Counted from the first letter of the stretch, positions 1 through 8,373 are shown. The stretch: 64,000 bases of DNA from Streptomyces luteogriseus (GCF_014205055.1 NZ_JACHMS010000001.1:992001-1056000); one strand, 5' to 3'. The notes: generated by a model not told the origin, from the sequence alone. Made by a program: numbers and translations.

Positions 1-264
1 CAGGAAGTCGGAGAACATGATCTCCGCGACGGGCCGCATCCCCGTCATGGCGGCGCCCATCGCCGCCCCCACGATGGCCTGTTCGGAGATGGGCGTGTCC
101 CACACCCGCTCAGGTCCGAACTCCTTCAGCAGCCCCGTGGTCGTCTTGAACACCCCGCCGGCCGCGGCGATGTCCTCCCCGAGGCACACCACCGACGCGT
201 CCCGCCGCATCTCCCGGGCGATGCCCTCGGCGACCGCGTCCCGGTAGGTGATCACGTCCGCCAT
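1..264 (-). CDS. 2-oxoacid dehydrogenase E1 component, beta subunit (partial, runs off window)
   Basis: Only the first 88 codons lie in the window; the gene continues past base 1. The visible N-terminus (MADVITYRDAVAEGIAREM, then a CLGED motif, TTGLLKEFGP, and DTPISEQAIVG) is typical of the pyrimidine-binding, transketolase-like half of E1 beta subunits of branched-chain, acetoin or pyruvate dehydrogenase complexes. The ATG at 264 overlaps the 3' end of the E1 alpha gene by 13 bases, so the two subunits are probably translationally coupled. With E1 alpha it would form the alpha2beta2 ThDP decarboxylase. The exact substrate cannot be read from this fragment. Confidence 0.9.
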   Translation of the reverse strand, partial: MADVITYRDAVAEGIAREMRRDASVVCLGEDIAAAGGVFKTTTGLLKEFGPERVWDTPISEQAIVGAAMGAAMTGMRPVAEIMFSDFL

Positions 265-1229
265 GCGGCACCTCCGTCGGCCCACACGTCGGTCAGTGCC
301 TCGCGCGGATCGGGTGGCGGCGCCGCCTTCGCCGCCTCCACGGCCCGCTCCACGACGGCCCGGGCCCGCTCGTCGGCCTCCGCGACCGTCTCCGCGCCGA
401 CCCCCAGCTCGGCCAGGTGCCCCCGCGCGAGGTCCAGCGGGTCGTGCTTCAGCCAGCGTTCGACCTCCTCGGCCGGGCGGTAGGCCGCCGGGTCGGCGCG
501 GCTGTGCCCGAAGTGGCGATAGGTCTCGGCCTCCAGCACGGCGGGCCCTTCTCCGGCCCGAGCCCGCCGCGCGAGCCGTCCCACCGCCTCCTCGACCGCC
601 ACGACGTCGTTGCCGTCGACGACCTCGCCCGGGATGCCGTGGGCGGGGGCCCGGTCGGCTGCGGGGCGGGGCACGGCCGTGACGTCGGCGATCGGCGTGT
701 ACTCCATGTACAGGTTGTTCTCGCACACGAACAGCACCGGCAGCCTCCACACGGCGGCCAGGTTGAGGGACTCGTGGAAGGCGCCGATGTTGGTCGCACC
801 GTCGCCGAAGAAGGCGACCACGAGCTGCTCGGTGCCGCGCAGCCGGGCCGACCACGCCGCGCCCACCGCCATCGGCAGATGGGAGCCGACGATGGCGTAC
901 GAACCGAGCATGCCGGTGGCCGCCTTGGTCAGGTGCATGGAGCCGCCCTTGGCCCCGCACAGCCCGGTCGCCCGGCTCATCAGCTCGGCGAGGCACTCCT
1001 CAGGGGTGGCGCCCCGGGCGAGGGCGTGATGGTGGCCCCGGTAGGTGGCGAACACATAGTCGTCCGGGCGCAGGGCGGCGCTCGCCCCCACGGCGATCGC
1101 CTCCTGCCCGGCGGCCAGATGCGTGGTGCCTTTCACGAGACCCTGGAGGAACAGGTCGTGGGCGGCCTTCTCCGTCCGGCGGATGACGTCCATCCGCTCG
1201 TACCGGTCGAGGAGCGCGCCGGCGTCCAT
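252..1229 (-). CDS. 2-oxoacid dehydrogenase E1 component, alpha subunit
   Basis: 325 aa. The protein carries the ThDP-binding motif GDGATNIGAFHESLN...ENNLY (roughly residues 150-190) and the phosphorylation-loop type sequence YRHFGHS of E1 alpha subunits. It would bind thiamine diphosphate and decarboxylate a 2-oxoacid together with the beta subunit encoded just downstream. Its ATG (1229-1227) shares one base with the TGA stop of the M24 gene (TGATG), so this is one operon: M24, E1 alpha, E1 beta. No E2 or E3 gene is visible in the window. The context of a peptidase-like enzyme plus a cupin regulator suggests breakdown of a small nitrogenous or acyl compound, not central pyruvate metabolism; that is inference. 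Confidence 0.9.
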   Translation of the reverse strand: MDAGALLDRYERMDVIRRTEKAAHDLFLQGLVKGTTHLAAGQEAIAVGASAALRPDDYVFATYRGHHHALARGATPEECLAELMSRATGLCGAKGGSMHLTKAATGMLGSYAIVGSHLPMAVGAAWSARLRGTEQLVVAFFGDGATNIGAFHESLNLAAVWRLPVLFVCENNLYMEYTPIADVTAVPRPAADRAPAHGIPGEVVDGNDVVAVEEAVGRLARRARAGEGPAVLEAETYRHFGHSRADPAAYRPAEEVERWLKHDPLDLARGHLAELGVGAETVAEADERARAVVERAVEAAKAAPPPDPREALTDVWADGGAAWRT

Positions 1230-2554
1230 CAGCGGTCCCCGGTGTTGAGATGGGACTGCGCTTCGCGGCGGGTGTTCAGCTCGCCGCCCACCGTCCAGTA
1301 CTTGCGCCCGGCCACCAGCAGTTCCTCGGCGGGGAACTTGGTGATGACCTCGCAGCCGTCGGCGGTGACGACGAGTTCCTCCTCGATCCGGGCGGCGGAC
1401 CAGCCGTCGGCGGCCGGCCAGTACGTCTCCAGGGCGAACACCATGCCCTCTTCCAGGACTTCGGGGTGGTCGAGGGAGACCAGGCGGCTGAAGATCGGCT
1501 TCTCCCAGATCGACAGGCCGACGCCGTGGCCGTACTGCAGGGCGAAGGCGGCGGTCTCGTCGGCGAAGCCGAACTCCTCGGCGCGCGGCCAGACCCGCAC
1601 GATGTCGGCGGTGGTGGCGCCCGGCCGGACCAGGGCGATCGCCTCGTCCATGTACTCCCGGCAGCGTACGTACGCGTCCCGCTGCGCCCGTGAGGCACTG
1701 CCCACCGCGAACGTGCGGTAGTAGCAGGTGCGGTAGCCGAGGTGGCTGTGCAGGATGTCGAAGAAGGCCGGGTCGCCGGGGCGGACCAACCGGTCGCTGT
1801 AGACGTGCGGATGCGGTGAACAGCGCTCTCCCGAGATGGCGTTGACGCCCTCCACGTACTCGCTGCCGAGGTCGTACAGCACCTTGCTGACCACGCCGAC
1901 GCACTCGTTCTCGCGCACGCCCGGGCGCAGGTACCCGTACAGCTCCTCGTAGGCCGCGTCGACCATGGCGCAGGCCTGGGTGAGCAGGGCGATCTCGTCG
2001 CCGGTCTTGATGCGGCGGGCCTCCAGGAAGACCTGCTGCCCGTCGACGACGTCGATGCCCTCGGCGCGCAGCGCGGCGAGGACCGGCATCTCGGCGACGT
2101 CGACACCGAGGGGTTCGCCCGCGAGCCCGTGGTCGCGCAGCTCGGTGGCGATCTTGGCGGCCACGTCCTCGGCGATCCCGGCGTCCGGGTGGAAGGCGCC
2201 GCGCAGGGTGGAGATGCCGGCCCGGGCGCCGGTGGGCGGGCCACCCTTGCCGTCGCTGTAGTCGAGCCACGGGTTGTACAGCTGGTGGTGACGGGCGGCG
2301 GAGCCGAAGTCCCAGACGACCGGTTCGCCGTCGCGCACCAGCAGGGCGAAGCGGATCAGCTTGTCCATCGCCCAGGTGCCGATGTGGGTGGCGGTCATGT
2401 AGCGGATGTTGGCGAAGTCGAAGGCGAGCACCGCGCCGAGCCCGGAGCGGTTCAGCGACTCGTGCAGCCGGGCCAGCCGCTGCCCGCGCAGCCGGTCCAG
2501 GTCGATGCGCTCTTCCCAGTCGACGGCGTTGGGCCCATATGTGCGGATCGCCAT
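1229..2554 (-). CDS. M24 (creatinase/aminopeptidase P fold) family protein
   Basis: 441 aa with the start chosen at MAIRTYG (a GGGGGTGG stretch lies just upstream; a GTG five codons earlier is possible). An N-terminal creatinase-type domain (about 1-180; NIRYMT, VVWDFG) precedes a pita-bread domain with GHGVGLS and glutamates in FALETYW and IEEELVV. One expected metal ligand is odd: where M24 enzymes have an Asp shortly before RT, this protein has Cys (GYRTCYYRTF). Overall layout resembles the DddP/DoeA/creatinase branch, not a plain prolidase. The gene starts an operon with E1 alpha and beta. Substrate unknown; a C-N, C-S or amidine-type cleavage feeding a 2-oxoacid to E1 is a guess. Confidence 0.75.
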   Translation of the reverse strand: MAIRTYGPNAVDWEERIDLDRLRGQRLARLHESLNRSGLGAVLAFDFANIRYMTATHIGTWAMDKLIRFALLVRDGEPVVWDFGSAARHHQLYNPWLDYSDGKGGPPTGARAGISTLRGAFHPDAGIAEDVAAKIATELRDHGLAGEPLGVDVAEMPVLAALRAEGIDVVDGQQVFLEARRIKTGDEIALLTQACAMVDAAYEELYGYLRPGVRENECVGVVSKVLYDLGSEYVEGVNAISGERCSPHPHVYSDRLVRPGDPAFFDILHSHLGYRTCYYRTFAVGSASRAQRDAYVRCREYMDEAIALVRPGATTADIVRVWPRAEEFGFADETAAFALQYGHGVGLSIWEKPIFSRLVSLDHPEVLEEGMVFALETYWPAADGWSAARIEEELVVTADGCEVITKFPAEELLVAGRKYWTVGGELNTRREAQSHLNTGDR

Positions 2555-2602
2555 GGCGACCACCCCCACTTCGGAGTGAACGCCCGAGTGCGGTGGGTGT
2601 CA

Positions 2603-2616
2603 AGTGTCACTGAACA
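2603..2616 (-). promoter_or_regulatory. Candidate operator upstream of the M24-E1 operon
   Basis: On the minus strand this reads TGTTCAGTGACACT. It matches 12 of 14 positions of TGTTCAATGAAACT found upstream of the neighbouring XRE-cupin regulator (3316-3329). A shared motif in front of the regulator and the next operon is what an autoregulating pathway regulator would give. Function is inferred. Confidence 0.45.
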
Positions 2617-2622
2617 AGGCCG

Positions 2623-3285
2623 TCACCCGACATCGCCGGAGACGAACCAGACGCCCACAGCCGGTACCTCTCCATCGTTGCGGTACCGGTGGGGAGTCGT
2701 CGACTCGAAGCAGACGGAGTCGCCCGCCCGCAGCGTGTACTCCTCGAAACCGAGGGTGAGGACCAGCTCGCCGGAGGTCAGATAGCCGTACTCGGTGCCG
2801 GCGTGCCGCATCAGACCGCCGGAGCCGGAGGAGGAGCCGCCCGGCCGGTACGTCACCAGCAGGAAGTCGGCCTCCACACCCGGCACCCGCCCGAGACGCT
2901 CCCACACGACCCCCGAGTCCAGCTCCAGCGTCTCGCGTGCACCGGAGCCGACCAGGGGCCCGATGCGCCGCCCCGGATCGGCGGCGAAGGCGGCGAGGGC
3001 GTGCGGCACGGCGACGGAGACGTGCCGCACGGTGGCGGGGGACGCGGCGAGCGGGCTCGCGACGACACTCTCCCGGGCGTCGAAGAGGGACTCCACGGAG
3101 ATCCCCAACGCCGTGGTGATCGCGTAGAGGGTGCTGACGGACGGCTGGCTCTTGCCGGTCTCGATCTGCGACACGAGACTCGCCGACACGCCGATCTCCC
3201 GGGCCAGCGCGCGCAGGCTCGTACCGCGCTCCAGGCGCGCCTGCCGGATGCGCGCGCCCACGGGCGGCACGACGGCGGGTGACAC
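2623..3285 (-). CDS. XRE-family regulator with C-terminal cupin domain
   Basis: 220 aa, GTG start at 3285 preceded by GAGGAG. An N-terminal helix-turn-helix (about residues 10-65; LRALAREIGVSASLVSQIETG) is joined to a cupin_2 domain (about 140-215; GTEYGYLTSGELVL and HRYRNDGE). Proteins of this type (PuuR/SinR-like) usually sense a small metabolite in the cupin and control an adjacent catabolic operon. The M24-E1 operon starts about 70 bases downstream on the same strand and shares a 14-base motif with this gene's own upstream region, so local control and autoregulation are likely. Confidence 0.9.
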   Translation of the reverse strand: MSPAVVPPVGARIRQARLERGTSLRALAREIGVSASLVSQIETGKSQPSVSTLYAITTALGISVESLFDARESVVASPLAASPATVRHVSVAVPHALAAFAADPGRRIGPLVGSGARETLELDSGVVWERLGRVPGVEADFLLVTYRPGGSSSGSGGLMRHAGTEYGYLTSGELVLTLGFEEYTLRAGDSVCFESTTPHRYRNDGEVPAVGVWFVSGDVG

Positions 3286-3315
3286 GGGCGACTCCTCAGC
3301 TCGGGAAGACTGTGC

Positions 3316-3329
3316 AGTTTCATTGAACA
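3316..3329 (-). promoter_or_regulatory. Candidate operator upstream of the XRE-cupin gene
   Basis: Minus strand TGTTCAATGAAACT, about 30 bases upstream of the GTG start, nearly identical to the 2603-2616 site. It is an imperfect palindrome with GTT and AAC arms. Likely autoregulatory operator (inference). Confidence 0.45.
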
Positions 3330-3432
3330 GCGCACGCGAGCCCTGACGCCAGGAGTCGAACAGTTCCCTGCGCCAGGAGCCGCGCGGGCCTGCTTCCCCG
3401 CCGAGAACACCGGGCGGGATGCCGCGAGGGCG

Positions 3433-3625
3433 GTGATGCCGGCCCGTTCGCCGACGGGACGGCGGTCGGCGGCCTCCGGCCCGGTGCCGCGCAGGACGCC
3501 GACGGTGCGCCGCATGGACGCCGGCGCCTCCGTCGCGGCGCGCTCGATGCCGGCGAGGACGGGGTCCAGGTCCTGCGGCTGCTGCCGCTCCGCCATCACG
3601 CGGGCCACCTGCGTCTGCGGTCCGG
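3433..3625 (-). pseudogene. Sensor histidine kinase remnant (HisKA_3 dimerisation region)
   Basis: The minus-strand translation contains LDPVLAGIERAATEA followed by MRRTVGVLRG. This resembles the dimerisation helix of NarL-partner kinases, where the phospho-His helix is followed by '...AL.EMRR.LGVLR'. No full kinase surrounds it: there is no HATPase domain and no transmembrane part. Treated as a decayed fragment. Borders are approximate. Confidence 0.45.
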
Positions 3626-3689
3626 CTGCCCCAGCACCTTCCCGCCGCGGCACCCGCCGAGACCAGCCCTGGTCGGCGCCCCCGCCCGC

Positions 3690-3812
3690 GGCCCGCCCGC
3701 GCCCCCGCTGCAGGATCCGCTGACGGAGCGGGAACCGGACGTCGTGCGGCTGGTCGCCCCGGACCGCGCGGCCCGGGCCTGGCAGAACGGGCACGTGCGG
3801 CCCACGGCCTGA
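3690..3812 (+). pseudogene. LuxR-type response-regulator remnant
   Basis: A plus-strand frame ending at the TGA at 3810-3812 reads DPLTEREPDVVRLVA. This is the opening of the NarL/FixJ HTH (consensus 'PLTEREREVLRLVA'), after which the similarity breaks off. It sits next to, but on the opposite strand from, the kinase remnant, so the former two-component pair has been rearranged as well as truncated. No functional product is expected. Confidence 0.45.
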
Positions 3813-3922
3813 GCCCGGAACGGCCCCGCGGGTGCTCACCCGAACGGTCCGGCGCCGGTGGTGGCCCGTCGACGGCGGTGGTGCGCTGAGGGCACGCGCC
3901 ACGTTCTCAGGAGGCACTCCCG

Positions 3923-4741
3923 ATGACCCGTCGTCCGACCCGGCTCGTCCCCGTCCTCTCCTGCGCCCTGGCGGCAGGCACGCTGCTCTCCACCGCCGCC
4001 TGCTCGGACGACGACGGCACGGACGGTTCGCGCCTCTCCGGCGTCACCGCGTCCCAGGTCGCCGAAGTGCGGCAGACCCCCTCCCCCACCGCCACCCTCT
4101 CCACGAACGGCGCCCGCACCGCGCTGATCACCGAGGCGGACATCGAGGACGACTGGACGCAGGTCAAGGACACGGAGGCCGAGAACTGGCACGACAGCCT
4201 GCTCATCGGCACGGTCGACGTCTCCGACTTCCTCACCGCCAAGGCCCAGGCGTCCGACTGCCAGCGCCTCCTGGACTCGCTGTTCGACGACGATCTGCTG
4301 GGCAGGCCGTCGGGCGCGTCCGAGCTGCGCGGCTTCGAGGAGGGCGACTCCCGGCTGCTGTACCAGGTCGCCTCCTACGACCGGACCGACCCGCAGGACT
4401 CGCTCAACTGGATGGCGACCCTGCCGGAGAAGTGCGACCAGTTCACCGTGACCGACGGCAAGGAGAAGCGCACCGTCCAGGTCATCGAGGTCCCGCTGCC
4501 CAAGGTGGGCGACGCCCGTCAGGGCCTGCGCGTGACGGTGCAGGGCTCGGCCGGCGGCGACGACGCCACGCTGACCCTGGGCGTCGCCGCCGTACGCGTC
4601 GGCGACGACGCGATCACCGTCACGGCGGGCGGGCTCGACGGGGACGAGAACGACTCCGTGAAGCAGGCGGTGCAGCAGGGAACCCAGCGCCTCAAGGACA
4701 TCCTGGCCGGGAAGTCGCCCGCCGCGAGCCCCACCGACTAG
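3923..4741 (+). CDS. Secreted lipoprotein of unknown function
   Basis: 272 aa. The N-terminus is a lipoprotein signal peptide: RR near the start, a hydrophobic stretch, then the lipobox LSTAAC with Cys at about residue 27, followed by an acidic linker. The mature part has no motif I recognise; it is rich in Asp/Glu/Thr and could be an extracytoplasmic, PknH-sensor-like domain, but that is only an impression. An AGGAGG-type ribosome site (CAGGAGGC) sits 7-8 bases before the ATG. It stands alone, followed in the same direction by a methyltransferase gene about 150 bases later. Confidence 0.85.
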   Translation: MTRRPTRLVPVLSCALAAGTLLSTAACSDDDGTDGSRLSGVTASQVAEVRQTPSPTATLSTNGARTALITEADIEDDWTQVKDTEAENWHDSLLIGTVDVSDFLTAKAQASDCQRLLDSLFDDDLLGRPSGASELRGFEEGDSRLLYQVASYDRTDPQDSLNWMATLPEKCDQFTVTDGKEKRTVQVIEVPLPKVGDARQGLRVTVQGSAGGDDATLTLGVAAVRVGDDAITVTAGGLDGDENDSVKQAVQQGTQRLKDILAGKSPAASPTD

Positions 4742-4893
4742 ACCGGCCGGCCCGGCAAGCGGCTCACTCCTGCTCGCCGTCCCTTCCCAACCGCCGTGCC
4801 CGCTCCACCGATTCCCGGGACAGCGTGATCATCGGAGCGGCACAATGGCGGCGGCGACCGGTCTCGGTCGTGCGTGCGAGGAGAGGACGAGTC

Positions 4894-5706
4894 GTGAGTG
4901 ATGGCCACACCCCTTCGGGAGGGTCGGCGAGGCTGAACACCGGTGTGGCGCACAACGCGCGCGTGTGGAACTACTGGATCGGCGGCAAGGACAACTACGA
5001 GGTCGACCAGCAGGTCGGCGAGCACGTCGCCGGAATGTTCCCGATCATCCGGGACATCGCCCGCGCGGACCGGGACTTCCTCGGCCGGGCCGTGTCGTTC
5101 CTCGCCGGTGAGCGCGGGGTGCGGCAGTTCCTCGACATCGGCACGGGACTGCCGACGGCGGACAACACCCACGAGATCGCCCAGCGGCTCGCACCCGACT
5201 CGCGCATCGTCTACGTCGACAACGACCCGATCGTCCTGGTGCACGCCCGCACCCTGCTCACCGGCACCCAAGACGGCGTCACCGCGTACATCGACGCCGA
5301 TGTGCACGACCCTGACGCCATCGTGGAACGTGCCGGGGAGACCCTCGACTTCAGCCGCCCGGTCGCCGTGATGATGCTGGGCATCCTCAACTTCGTCCTG
5401 GACGTGGAGAAGGCCCGGGACATCGTGCGCCGTGTGATGGCCGCGGTCCCCTCCGGCAGCTTCCTGGTCCTCACGCACCCGACCTTCGACGACGAGCTCG
5501 GCGGCGCGGGCCAGATCCCGGCCATGAAGTTCTGGAACGAGAACGCCACTCCCCCGATCACGGCCCGCGGCGGCGCCGACATCGCCGCGTTCTTCGAGGG
5601 CCTCGAGGTGCTCGAACCGGGCATGGTGTCGTGCGGGCAGTGGCGCGCCGAGCCCGGATCGGCGGTGCTGGTACCGCAGTACGGCGCGGTGGCCGTGAAA
5701 CCCTGA
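4894..5706 (+). CDS. SAM-dependent methyltransferase, DUF574/Methyltransf_19 family
   Basis: 270 aa. GTG start chosen because GAGGAGAGG lies just upstream and the family N-terminus (LNTGVAHNARVWNYWIGGKDNYEVDQ) follows. The NYWIGGKDN signature, FLDIGTGLPT (SAM motif I), VYVDNDPIVLVHA (motif II) and a LGILNF segment are characteristic of this actinobacterial family, which is strongly expanded in Streptomyces and whose substrates are mostly unknown. Length is normal for the family. It is followed 43 bases later by the glutamine-synthetase-like gene, so co-transcription is possible though not proven. Confidence 0.9.
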   Translation: MSDGHTPSGGSARLNTGVAHNARVWNYWIGGKDNYEVDQQVGEHVAGMFPIIRDIARADRDFLGRAVSFLAGERGVRQFLDIGTGLPTADNTHEIAQRLAPDSRIVYVDNDPIVLVHARTLLTGTQDGVTAYIDADVHDPDAIVERAGETLDFSRPVAVMMLGILNFVLDVEKARDIVRRVMAAVPSGSFLVLTHPTFDDELGGAGQIPAMKFWNENATPPITARGGADIAAFFEGLEVLEPGMVSCGQWRAEPGSAVLVPQYGAVAVKP

Positions 5707-5749
5707 CGGCGCCGCCAGTCGTCGCACACCGGAGAACCGCGGAGGACGC

Positions 5750-7153
5750 ATGACCACCCTGGCCGATCCCGTGCCCGGTGGCCGCCCCGGCGACGTGGAG
5801 CGGGCCACCGCGCTGAGCGGCGAACTCGCCGGGCGGGGTGTGCACGGCGTCGTGCTGGCCTACGTCGACACCGCGGGCATCGGCCGGGTCAAGACCGTCC
5901 CGACGGCCCGGCTCGCGTCCGCTGCGGCCTGGGGCGTCGGCATGTCACCGGTGTTCGACACGTTCCTGGCGAACGACTCGATCGTCACCACCGACGTCCT
6001 CGGTTCCCCCGACGGCGATCTGCGCCTCTACCCGGACCTCGACCGGCTCGTCGTCCTGGCCGGGCAGCCCGGCTGGGCCTGGGCGCCGGTGGACCGCGTC
6101 ACCCAGGACGGGGAGCGGCACCCCGGCTGCACCCGCACGTTCCTGCGCCGGATCGTCACCGAGGCCGCCGGGCGGCACGGCCTCACCTTCAAGGCCGCCA
6201 TCGAGATCGAGTGGACCGTGGCCCGGGGCGATGCCCCCGGCGACGCGTTCGTGCCCGCGACGACCGGACCGGCGTACGGGGCGACCCGGCAGATCGAGCT
6301 CGGGGACTACACCGCCGACCTGCTGTCCGCGTGCGCGGCCCAGGGCGTCGACGTCGAGCAGGTCCATCCCGAGTACGCGGCCGGGCAGTTCGAGGTCTCG
6401 GTGGGTGCCGTCGATCCGGTGGCGGCGGCCGACCGCAGTGTGCTGGTCCGGCAGACCGTCCGCGCGGTGGCCCAGCGGCACGGGCTGCGGGTCTCGTTCG
6501 CCCCGGCCGTCGTGGGCCGGGGTGTCGGGAACGGCGGGCACGTCCACCTGTCCGCCTGGCGTGCCGGGGCGAACCTGCATGCCGGGGGCGAGGGCCGCTA
6601 CGGCATGACGGCCGAGGCCGAGTCGTTCACGGCCGGCATCCTCGCCCATCTGCCCGCCCTCACGGCCGTCACCGCCCCGAGCCCCGCCAGCCATCTGAGG
6701 CTCAGGCCCTCCCAGTGGGCCGGGGTGTTCACCGCCTGGGGCCGCGAGACCCGGGAGACCGCGCTGCGGGTCGTCACCGGCACCACGGGGCTGCGCGACC
6801 GGGCGGCCAACCTGGAGATCAAACCCGTCGACCTGGCCGCCAACCCCTACCTCGCGATCGGCTCCCTGATCGCCGCCGGGCTGGATGGCCTGACGTCGGC
6901 CGCCGCCCTGCCCGACGAGACCACCGGCGACCCGGCCCACCTGAGCGAGGCGGAGGCGGAGGCCCGGGGCGTGCGACGGCTGCCGGACTCCCTGGAGCGG
7001 GCCGTCGAGGAGTTCCGCGACGACGACGTCCTGCGGACGGCGCTGGGCCCGGTCCTGGCCGACGCGGTCATCGCCGTACGGCGGGGCGAGCAGGAGTGTG
7101 TCGCCGGGCTGGACGACGACCAGGTGGCGGCGGCGTACCGCTGGACGTACTGA
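5750..7153 (+). CDS. Glutamine-synthetase-like gamma-glutamyl ligase
   Basis: 467 aa. It has the GS catalytic core: an EIEW metal-binding glutamate pair (about residue 150), GNGGHVHLS (equivalent of the NGxGxHxH loop), RLRPSQWAG and the C-terminal EIKPVDLAANPYLAIGSLIAAGLDGL. It lacks the adenylylation-site region of classical GlnA, so it belongs with the GlnA3/GlnA4/FluG-type ligases that gamma-glutamylate amines, not with primary ammonia assimilation. The amidohydrolase gene starts one base after its stop. In fungal FluG the same two domains are fused (amidohydrolase plus GS), which supports a joint function in amine or glutamyl-amide metabolism. Substrate not identifiable. Confidence 0.85.
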   Translation: MTTLADPVPGGRPGDVERATALSGELAGRGVHGVVLAYVDTAGIGRVKTVPTARLASAAAWGVGMSPVFDTFLANDSIVTTDVLGSPDGDLRLYPDLDRLVVLAGQPGWAWAPVDRVTQDGERHPGCTRTFLRRIVTEAAGRHGLTFKAAIEIEWTVARGDAPGDAFVPATTGPAYGATRQIELGDYTADLLSACAAQGVDVEQVHPEYAAGQFEVSVGAVDPVAAADRSVLVRQTVRAVAQRHGLRVSFAPAVVGRGVGNGGHVHLSAWRAGANLHAGGEGRYGMTAEAESFTAGILAHLPALTAVTAPSPASHLRLRPSQWAGVFTAWGRETRETALRVVTGTTGLRDRAANLEIKPVDLAANPYLAIGSLIAAGLDGLTSAAALPDETTGDPAHLSEAEAEARGVRRLPDSLERAVEEFRDDDVLRTALGPVLADAVIAVRRGEQECVAGLDDDQVAAAYRWTY

Positions 7154-7154
7154 C

Positions 7155-8294
7155 ATGGGTGCGGTCCGCGAGACGCTCGACGCCGTACGGCTGGTCGACC
7201 ACCACTGCCACGGCACGGTCGCTGCCGACCTCGGCCGGGACGCCTTCGAGTCCCTCCTCACCGAGGGCGAGGCGTGGCCGGGGATCTCGCCCTTCGACAG
7301 TCCGGCGGGCGTGGCCGTGCGCCGCCACTGCGCTCCCCTGCTCGACCTGCCCCGGCACACGCCCGCCGAGGAGTACCTCGCCCGCCGCTCGGAACTCGGC
7401 CGGCGCGAGGTGCAGCGCCGCTTCCTGCGCGCCGCGGGCACGGACGTCTTCTGCGTCGACACCGGCTACGCCCCCGACCCCCTCACCACGCCGCGGGAGA
7501 TCGCCGAGGCCGCGGGCGGGACCTCGTACGAGGTCGTTCGGCTGGAGGGCGTCGCGGAGTCGGTGCAGACCGCGGGGGTCGAACCGGACGCGTACGCGGA
7601 CACCTTCCGCACGGCGGCGCTGGAGGCCGTGCGGCGGCCCGGCGTGGTGGCCGTGAAGTCGGTGGCGGCCTACCGCACCGGCTTCGACCTGGACCCGGCC
7701 CGCCCGTCGGAGGTGGAGGTCACCGAAGCGGCCCGGCGCTGGTTCGCCAGGGGCGGACGTCTGGACGACCCGGTCCTCGTACGGCACCTGCTGTGGACCG
7801 CCGTCGACCTGGGTCTGCCGCTCCAGCTGCACACCGGGTTCGGCGACAGCGACATCCGGCTGCACCGCGCCGACCCGGCCCGCCTCACGGACTGGCTGCA
7901 CCTCACCGCCGGGACGATCCCGGTCCTGCTCCTGCATTGCTGGCCCTACCAGCGGCAGGCGGCCTACCTCGCCGCGGTCTTCGAGCGGGTGTACCTCGAC
8001 GTCGGACTCACCCTCCACCATGTCGGCCCCGCCCGGGCCGGTGGGGTCCTCGCGGAGGCCCTGGAGATCACGCCGTTCCGCAAACTGCTGTACAGCTCGG
8101 ACGCGTACGGTGTGGCCGAGTTCTTCCACCTCGGGGCGCTCGCCTTCCGGCAGGGGCTCGCGGAACTGCTCCAGGGTCGCGTGGACGCCGACGAGCTCTC
8201 CTTGCCGGACGCGCTGCGGATCGCGCGGTGGACCGGGCGGGACAACGCCCTGCGGGTCTACCGGCTGGAGGCCGACGGGCCGGAGGACGATTGA
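7155..8294 (+). CDS. Amidohydrolase family protein (FluG N-terminal-like)
   Basis: 379 aa; ATG one base after the TGA of the GS-like gene. TIM-barrel metal-dependent hydrolase features are visible: DHHCHG near the N-terminus (HxH-type ligands), LHTGFGD and LLHCWPYQRQ (further His ligands), and LLYSSDAYG (catalytic Asp). It belongs to the Amidohydro_2 superfamily. Tight coupling to a GS-like ligase recreates the domain pair of FluG as two proteins. A plausible role is hydrolysis of a gamma-glutamyl or related amide made or used by its partner, but no substrate can be assigned. Confidence 0.85.
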   Translation: MGAVRETLDAVRLVDHHCHGTVAADLGRDAFESLLTEGEAWPGISPFDSPAGVAVRRHCAPLLDLPRHTPAEEYLARRSELGRREVQRRFLRAAGTDVFCVDTGYAPDPLTTPREIAEAAGGTSYEVVRLEGVAESVQTAGVEPDAYADTFRTAALEAVRRPGVVAVKSVAAYRTGFDLDPARPSEVEVTEAARRWFARGGRLDDPVLVRHLLWTAVDLGLPLQLHTGFGDSDIRLHRADPARLTDWLHLTAGTIPVLLLHCWPYQRQAAYLAAVFERVYLDVGLTLHHVGPARAGGVLAEALEITPFRKLLYSSDAYGVAEFFHLGALAFRQGLAELLQGRVDADELSLPDALRIARWTGRDNALRVYRLEADGPEDD

Positions 8295-8355
8295 ACAGGC
8301 GTGTGGCCGGTCACAGTTCTCCTGGAGCGGCTACCCAGGAAGTCCGAACGGCTGA

Positions 8356-8373
8356 AAGTATGATCAAACAATG
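8356..8373 (+). promoter_or_regulatory. -10 box of a probable leaderless promoter (DUF4916 gene)
   Basis: TATGAT lies about 6 bases before the ATG at 8371, the spacing seen in Streptomyces leaderless transcripts. No Shine-Dalgarno sequence precedes the start. A good -35 is not obvious. Confidence 0.4.

Larger units (their letters stand above)
3286..3922. other. Region without an intact gene: two-component debris
   Basis: 637 bases between the XRE-cupin gene and the lipoprotein gene. Apart from the candidate operator at 3316-3329 and the two remnants at 3433-3625 (minus) and 3690-3812 (plus), nothing intact is visible. The long open frames here are high-GC artefacts with arginine/proline-rich translations. 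Confidence 0.6.
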
